DNA of 64,000 nt from Bowmanella sp. JS7-9 (GTDB lineage Bacteria; Pseudomonadota; Gammaproteobacteria; Enterobacterales; Alteromonadaceae). Both the position numbers and the translations under genes were made by a program. The notes under the pieces were generated by a model. The model searched no databases. It had not been told where the DNA came from and saw only the letters and a program-made list of their open reading frames with translations. Location of the stretch: contig NZ_JXSY01000011.1 of the NCBI RefSeq assembly GCF_004329715.1, positions 331,106 to 395,105 of the forward strand, given 5' to 3'. Shown here one piece after another: positions 58,753 to 64,000 of the stretch (positions are counted from its first letter, which is position 1; each line of letters opens with the position of its first letter).

Positions 58753-60933
58753 ATGCGTGTAATTTGCTTCGCCATTGTCGCATTGACCATGGTCGGTTGT
58801 TCCGAACCGCCAGCGACGTCTTCATCTAACGTAACCAGCAAAACAAGTAGCAACATGTATCCACGTTTAAAAGCACTCAAGCAGCCGGCACCGGTTGCTG
58901 ATCGTATCTCCTATTCTTATCAGCAACATGGCGTCACTATACAGGATCCCTATAACTGGATCCGTGACCCGGAATATCCAGTCGTCAACGATGCCGCCGT
59001 TTTAGATTACTTAAACGCGGAAAACGCCTACTACCATGCCTTTTTAGATCAACATACCAAGCTCGTCGACACCCTGTTTGAAGAGTTCAAAGGACGGGTC
59101 GATGAAAGCGAAACCTCGGTGCCATACGAGAAGAATGGTTTTGTGTATCGCTGGGAATATCGTCAGGGAGCAAATTATCCAACGTACTTGCGTAGGCCAA
59201 TCGATGGCACCGAGGAAGTGGTGCTGTTAGACGTACCGGCACTGGCGGAAGGCTATGAATATTTTGTTGTCGGCGAATGGGTGGTGAGCGAGGACAATCG
59301 CTATCTGGCCTATAGCGTCGATACCAATGGTGATGAAGCGTACGACATCTTTATTCGTGATCTGCAAAGCGGGCAATTATTGCAGGATAAGTTAGTCGGC
59401 ACAGGTGGAGACGTGTTGTTCGCGGCGAATAATCAGTTGCTCTACCCCAAGCTACAGAATGAAAAGTGGCGCGTTGAGAGCATTAATTTGCATACGCTTG
59501 GTACCGATCAAGGCAGTGATACGGCGTTGATCCGTGAAGAAGACGAAGGGTTTTTCTTAAGCGCTGAGCTGTTATCCAGTGGCGAATGGATCGCCTTTTC
59601 GTCCGGACGAGGTGAAGTCACAGAGTTACATGTGGTACCGGCCAGTCAACCCGATGCCAGCCTGACTAAACTGGTATCCCGCGAGCAAGGATTCAAAGCG
59701 GACGTAGACCATGGAAACGGCTACTTTTATCTATTAGCCAACGATACCCATGTGAATGGTCGCCTGGTAAGGGTGAAGCAGACAGAGGCAGATTATGCTA
59801 ACTGGGAAACCCTGATAGCAGGGAGCGACAATACCTACTTGCGCTATTTGCAAACATTCAAAGATTTCCTGGCGTTGCAACTGCGTGACAATGGTCTGGA
59901 TCAGATTCGGATTCTGCCTAATGCAGGCGCGGCTTATGATATTGATTTTCCGGAGCCTGTTTATACGGCAAACCTCGGTACTAATCCTCAATTCGAGCAA
60001 TCCCATCTGCGGCTGAGCTATGAGTCGATGATTACCCCGGACACAGTTTATGACTTCGATCTTGGCAGTCAGGCATTAACCATTCGTAAGCAACAGAATA
60101 TTCCGTCCGGCTACAACAGTGCGCAGTACGTTACTGAACGGGTGATGGTACCGGTGCGTGACGGTGTACAGGTACCCGTGTCGTTGGTATACAAAAAAGG
60201 TGTAGTTAAAGATGGGACTGCGCCCATGTGGCTGTATGGTTACGGGGCGTATGGTGCAGGCATGTCGCCATCATTTTCCACGACGCGTTTAAGCATGCTG
60301 GATCGCGGATTTGTGTATGCGTTGGCGCATATTCGTGGTGGTGATGAGATGGGGTACCAGTGGTATCTGGACGGTAAGCTGGATAAACGCCAAAACACCT
60401 TTAACGATTTTGTCGATGTGGCAAAGTGGCTTGCATCCAAGGGCTACACCAGCGAAGGTAATATCTCTATTTCTGGTCGAAGTGCCGGCGGTGAATTAAT
60501 GGGGGCAGTAACCATACAGGCACCTGAATTGTGGCGCTCGGTAACGCTTGGCGTGCCGTTTGTGGATGTGATGAACACTATGCTGGATGCCAGTTTGCCG
60601 CTTACGCCACCAGAATGGGAAGAGTGGGGTAACCCACTGGAAAGTGAACGGGATTTCCACACTATGCTGGCCTATTCGCCCTACGACAATATCGAAAAGC
60701 GCGCGTATCCACCAATGATGGTCACAGGTGGTTTGAATGATCCGCGAGTTACTTACTGGGAGCCAGCTAAGTGGACCGCCAAAATGCGTGCACTGAAAAC
60801 TGACGATAATTTGCTGATAATGCGCATGAATATGGGCGCAGGCCATTTCGCTAACAGTGGTCGCTATGGACGCTTACGTGACTATGCGGAGGAGTTCGCC
60901 TTTATGCTGGTTGCCCACGATATCCATCAATAA
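58753..60933 (+). CDS. S9 prolyl-oligopeptidase-family lipoprotein (oligopeptidase B-like)
   Basis: The 726-residue enzyme begins with a lipoprotein signal whose lipobox is MVGC (Cys16), then a seven-bladed propeller and an alpha/beta-hydrolase domain. The catalytic residues are visible: GRSAGGELM (Ser), the Asp in GGLNDPRVTYWEP and the His in GAGHFANSGRYG. Oligopeptidase B cuts after basic residues, prolyl oligopeptidase after proline; the GRSAGG and DPRVTYWEP motifs favour oligopeptidase B. It is predicted to be anchored in the periplasm or outer membrane, unusual since OpdB is often cytoplasmic. AGGGA precedes the ATG. Confidence 0.93.
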   Translation: MRVICFAIVALTMVGCSEPPATSSSNVTSKTSSNMYPRLKALKQPAPVADRISYSYQQHGVTIQDPYNWIRDPEYPVVNDAAVLDYLNAENAYYHAFLDQHTKLVDTLFEEFKGRVDESETSVPYEKNGFVYRWEYRQGANYPTYLRRPIDGTEEVVLLDVPALAEGYEYFVVGEWVVSEDNRYLAYSVDTNGDEAYDIFIRDLQSGQLLQDKLVGTGGDVLFAANNQLLYPKLQNEKWRVESINLHTLGTDQGSDTALIREEDEGFFLSAELLSSGEWIAFSSGRGEVTELHVVPASQPDASLTKLVSREQGFKADVDHGNGYFYLLANDTHVNGRLVRVKQTEADYANWETLIAGSDNTYLRYLQTFKDFLALQLRDNGLDQIRILPNAGAAYDIDFPEPVYTANLGTNPQFEQSHLRLSYESMITPDTVYDFDLGSQALTIRKQQNIPSGYNSAQYVTERVMVPVRDGVQVPVSLVYKKGVVKDGTAPMWLYGYGAYGAGMSPSFSTTRLSMLDRGFVYALAHIRGGDEMGYQWYLDGKLDKRQNTFNDFVDVAKWLASKGYTSEGNISISGRSAGGELMGAVTIQAPELWRSVTLGVPFVDVMNTMLDASLPLTPPEWEEWGNPLESERDFHTMLAYSPYDNIEKRAYPPMMVTGGLNDPRVTYWEPAKWTAKMRALKTDDNLLIMRMNMGAGHFANSGRYGRLRDYAEEFAFMLVAHDIHQ

Positions 60934-60953
60934 GCCCTAAAACTGAACATGCA

Positions 60954-60980
60954 CAACGCCCCAATCGGGGCGTTTTTTTT
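60954..60980 (+). terminator. Rho-independent terminator after the S9 lipoprotein
   Basis: AACGCCCC-AAT-CGGGGCGTTTTTTTT is a seven-to-eight-pair GC stem with eight T. It lies 21 bases past the stop. Confidence 0.93.
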
Positions 60981-61066
60981 GCACAGAAAGTCGGGCGGTT
61001 AAAAAATAGCCACAGGGCAAATTATTTGCTTTACTCTTTGTTGTATAAAAATAAATCAATCTCACA

Positions 61067-61081
61067 TGGCATTTTCGTTGC
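61067..61081 (+). promoter_or_regulatory. Sigma-54 (RpoN)-type promoter of the large exported-protein gene
   Basis: TGGCATT-TTCG-TTGC matches TGGCACG-N4-TTGC, with GG and GC separated by ten bases and two fixed mismatches. A start near 61093 would leave about 16 bases before ATG 61109, which includes AGGGATGG. Confidence 0.65.
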
Positions 61082-61108
61082 CTGTATTCGCATAGGGATG
61101 GCGAGCTA

Positions 61109-64000
61109 ATGTTACCTGCCTTAATTAAGAAATGTTTACGTCGAACATCTACTTTGTTTTTTCTGCTACTCAGTTCGCAAGTGTATGCGCAATCACTATT
61201 GGAGGAGCTTAATAGTGTTCCCGACAATAGTTGGCTTCCGGCTTCAAAAAATGCCTTCAGTGATGTTTGGACACCACAAGATCAGCGACCTAGTCCAGAA
61301 GCCGGTGACATTCTTGGTTCACCAAAAGCCATTATTGGTGCGTGGGGCTCAATGGCGTGGGACTCTCGTCGAGAGAATTTAATTTTTTGGGGTGGTGGTC
61401 ACGCGAATTATCCCGGCAATGAAGTGTATTTATGGAATAGCGCAAGCCGGAAATGGCAACGGGGGTCACTACCCAGCGAGGTAGAAAAAGTCAATTCGTA
61501 CGGTTTGTACCTTGCCGTGGATGGGTTGGATAACGCGCCTACATCTTCGCATACCTACGATAACAGCGAATATTTGCCAATCGTTGATCGATTTGTGACT
61601 TTCGGTGGGGCGACATATAACACTGGCCGCTTTTTGGAAAATGCAGCCAGAGATTATAAAGCCGGCCCCTATTTCTGGAATCCTGCGCTTGCCAGTCCGA
61701 ATAAAGTTGGCGGCGCTGACAACTCCCATGCAAAGCCCGATATTTTTCCCAATGTAGTGGGCGGCGCCATGTGGCAGAACCGCGATAACCTGATCACTGG
61801 AATGACCGCGAGCGGCGACTTCCCTGGCGGATCCTTTAACGGCTTTATCAATGGAGGAACAGCCTATACCCAGGAAGATGGCCGTGATGTCTTGTACATC
61901 AGCGATGGGGATCTTTGGAAATATACCGTTGAATCGTCGGGAAATAATGCTTCAGATCGATTTGAAAAGATCGGAACAGGCACCATCGGGGAGCAGGGGC
62001 CAGCGGCATACGATCCGGAACGTCAATTATTTGTGAAAATTCGGGGTAGCAGTTTTGTTGTCTGGGATGTATCGAGAGCGAGCGAGAGTAATGCCGGTAT
62101 AGGTTTCGTTCCTAGCGATTTAAGTGGACGATTTAATTTTGCCGACTTACTGAATTATGGAATGGATTTTGACCCTATTCGTCAGCGCTTTATCCTTTGG
62201 GGCGGCTATGGCGACGTGTGGCAGTTACTGCCTCCAGCGGATTCAAATTTGTCCTCTGGCTGGCAGTTAAGTTCTTTGTCTGTTAGTGGCGAGTTATTAC
62301 CTAATCGAGGTAGTGGAGGCTTTACGGGTGTACTTGGAAAGTGGAAATACGTTCCGTCATATGATGTGTTTATTGGTGTTTTAAATGGTGTGGATGGTGA
62401 TATTTGGGTCTATAAGCCAACCCAGTGGCAACCACAAAAGAATCTGAATTCAGACAATCAGGCCCCTGTCGTAACGCTAATAAACGTTTCCAACAATGAA
62501 ATTGTCACCGGCAGCAAAACAGTCACGATTTCTGCTGCTGATAACCAGTCTATCGATAATGTAGCGCTGTATGCTGACGGCCTGCTAATTGGCACGGCTT
62601 CAAGCAGTCCTTATCAGATTGAGTTCGACAGTACGACTCTACGCAATGGCTTCACTTCCCTGCACGCGGAAGCGACTGACCTGCAGGGTAATCGGGGAGA
62701 AAGTCCTTATTTGAGAGTTAATATCGCCAATATCATTCCTGAAGATACATCCCCACCTCAGATCCGCATATTGAGCCCGCTGATGTCTGAGAGCGTTAGT
62801 GGCGTTTATATTATCCACCTTGCGGTTAAAGATGATGTGGGAATTGACAGGCAAAGTGTATCCGTCAATGGCGATGTTATATGTACGGATATGCTGGAAG
62901 GAGGAACCTGTCAATGGGATACCAGTCAACACATTGCCGGAGAGTATATCGTTGCCGCATCAGTCTGGGACTACTTTGGTAATAAGACTGAAACCAGCAC
63001 CGTCGTAAATGTGGTGGGTTCAGCAGGCAATTACGCGCCAGCAATCACGCTGACCTCTCCTGAACATCAAGTTGGCTATGGTGCAGGTGAGGTGTTGACG
63101 ATATCTGCAGAGGTAGAAGATGTCGATAGCGACTCAGTTATGGTCGATTTCTATGCTGGTGTAACTCGGCTAGCTACGGTTACGCAGGCACCGTATCAGT
63201 ATCATTGGCAACCCGGTACAGAGGGAATTTATCACATCAGAGCCATTGCTCGTGACAGCGATGGTAATTCCACCGGTTCGAATGTCGCGATAATTTCATC
63301 CGGTATAGCCACTGTAACGATGCAAGAGGGAATGCTGGGTTATGTAGGTATGCAGGATGCATACATTGACGCATATTTTCAGGGTTCGAACACCTCACAA
63401 CGTACTGAGTTAAAAGATCAGGAAAGCTCAATTTATAAAAATCGAATGTTATTACGCTTCCCGATTTTCCGTTCTGAGGGGGGATGGATCCCTGATGGCG
63501 CCACGGTAGAAAGCGCAACGCTCTCAATGTACAAAGCCACCTATTATGACCAGAAATATCAAGTCAATTTGCTACTGAAGCAATGGAAAGACGATGAAGT
63601 TAACTGGAATCAGGCAAGGGAAGGAGTGCCTTGGATGGAGCCTGGCGCTGAAGCTGAGTATTTTGACATTGAGCATATAGTGACAGGGTACGGTGAAGCG
63701 GGTTGGTTTGGGGGCTGGGTCGATTTTAATGTCACCGATGCGGTTCATGCCATCGCTCAGGGCATGCCCAACTATGGATGGCGGATCAAGGGCATAAGTG
63801 GCAATTACAACCTCAAAAAATATTACAGTAGTGAATATACAGACGTTATTACGTCACGCCCTAAGCTCATTGTTCGTTACTCATATGCTGGAGATAGCAA
63901 CCAACCACCCAATGTGAGTCTGAGTTCACCGACGGATAACAGCCAGTACAGCGAGGGGGAAGATATCTCATTGGTCGCCCAGGCGAGCGACGGAGATGGT
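61109..64000 (+). CDS. Large secreted multidomain protein: beta-propeller, Ig-like modules, DNRLRE-type domain (partial; runs off the window)
   Basis: From the ATG at 61109 the frame stays open to the window end, 964 codons with no stop, so the real protein is larger. A signal peptide (probable cleavage after QVYA, about residue 28) precedes a kelch/galactose-oxidase-like propeller (about 40-440; WGGGHANYPG, FGGATYN, LWGGYGDVW). Then come three Ig-like modules (about 450-735), and a DNRLRE-type adhesive/structural domain (about 740-925; QDAYIDAYF, NRMLLRFPI, RPKLIVRYS). A further Ig-like module begins (PPNVSLSSP). No catalytic residues are obvious. It is preceded by AGGGATGG and a sigma-54-type box. 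It may be an adhesin or polysaccharide-binding protein; whether it carries a PEP-CTERM tag is beyond the window. Confidence 0.88.
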   Translation, partial: MLPALIKKCLRRTSTLFFLLLSSQVYAQSLLEELNSVPDNSWLPASKNAFSDVWTPQDQRPSPEAGDILGSPKAIIGAWGSMAWDSRRENLIFWGGGHANYPGNEVYLWNSASRKWQRGSLPSEVEKVNSYGLYLAVDGLDNAPTSSHTYDNSEYLPIVDRFVTFGGATYNTGRFLENAARDYKAGPYFWNPALASPNKVGGADNSHAKPDIFPNVVGGAMWQNRDNLITGMTASGDFPGGSFNGFINGGTAYTQEDGRDVLYISDGDLWKYTVESSGNNASDRFEKIGTGTIGEQGPAAYDPERQLFVKIRGSSFVVWDVSRASESNAGIGFVPSDLSGRFNFADLLNYGMDFDPIRQRFILWGGYGDVWQLLPPADSNLSSGWQLSSLSVSGELLPNRGSGGFTGVLGKWKYVPSYDVFIGVLNGVDGDIWVYKPTQWQPQKNLNSDNQAPVVTLINVSNNEIVTGSKTVTISAADNQSIDNVALYADGLLIGTASSSPYQIEFDSTTLRNGFTSLHAEATDLQGNRGESPYLRVNIANIIPEDTSPPQIRILSPLMSESVSGVYIIHLAVKDDVGIDRQSVSVNGDVICTDMLEGGTCQWDTSQHIAGEYIVAASVWDYFGNKTETSTVVNVVGSAGNYAPAITLTSPEHQVGYGAGEVLTISAEVEDVDSDSVMVDFYAGVTRLATVTQAPYQYHWQPGTEGIYHIRAIARDSDGNSTGSNVAIISSGIATVTMQEGMLGYVGMQDAYIDAYFQGSNTSQRTELKDQESSIYKNRMLLRFPIFRSEGGWIPDGATVESATLSMYKATYYDQKYQVNLLLKQWKDDEVNWNQAREGVPWMEPGAEAEYFDIEHIVTGYGEAGWFGGWVDFNVTDAVHAIAQGMPNYGWRIKGISGNYNLKKYYSSEYTDVITSRPKLIVRYSYAGDSNQPPNVSLSSPTDNSQYSEGEDISLVAQASDGDG

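Noticed and set aside
61017..61029. GCAAAT-T-ATTTGC palindrome upstream of the large exported-protein gene as an activator site
   Set aside because: It is AT-rich and short and has no counterpart before the PEP-CTERM gene, so it may be chance.

Overview
The window is a gene-dense, moderate-GC chromosomal segment from a Gammaproteobacterium. It most resembles the Alteromonadales (Alteromonadaceae-like), on the basis of the ubiE-ubiJ-ubiB order, the hslVU-ftsN-priA-rpmE neighbourhood, a DUF4212/sodium-solute symporter pair beside a CrbS-type hybrid kinase, a RimK/retropepsin-like/aspartoacylase-like trio and abundant c-di-GMP proteins. No rRNA, tRNA, insertion sequence, prophage or CRISPR array is visible. 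About 60 protein genes are described; the first (ubiB) and the last (a large exported protein) run off the window edges.

Layout. 1-4.2 kb (minus): ubiB, ubiJ, ubiE and oligopeptidase A. 4.3-7.3 kb: glutathione reductase, a DUF3016 exported protein and three small genes, one behind a near-perfect sigma-28 box. 7.3-10 kb: the EF-P module epmB-efp-epmA. 10-17.3 kb: a PilZ protein and histidine utilisation (hutUH, hutI-GNAT, rraA-hutG). 17.4-19.7 kb: a putative ribosomal-tail modification trio. 20-22.9 kb: nhaD and a ZntR-regulated metal permease. 22.9-28 kb: a MASE1-GGDEF cyclase, hslVU behind a sigma-32-like promoter, a CBS protein and ftsN. 28.1-31.7 kb: a PEP-CTERM protein behind a sigma-54-like promoter, a GFA protein and a chemoreceptor. 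31.8-37.8 kb: priA, rpmE, a patatin-like lipase, malic enzyme and an MDR reductase. 37.9-47.5 kb: a CrbS-like kinase, DUF4212 plus symporter, a cNMP/CBS/DUF294 protein with a DnaQ-like exonuclease, and two membrane proteins. 47.6-53.3 kb: exported KatG, ppiC, a DUF3667 protein and a GAF-GspE ATPase. 53.5-58.7 kb: the complete S10 ribosomal operon with promoter, leader and terminator. 58.7-64 kb: a lipoprotein oligopeptidase and a large secreted propeller/Ig/DNRLRE protein behind a second sigma-54-like box.

How parts work together. EF-P and its lysylation enzymes form one module. The hut genes degrade histidine to glutamate. PilZ and GGDEF proteins, the chemoreceptor and the sigma-28 gene point to a motile, surface-sensing cell. 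The PEP-CTERM protein and the large exported protein both follow boxes of the form TGGC-N7-TTGC. This suggests a shared sigma-54 (PrsK/PrsR-type) envelope or extracellular-matrix regulon and is the most interesting lead here. All regulatory-site calls come from reading motifs by eye, without genome-wide statistics.
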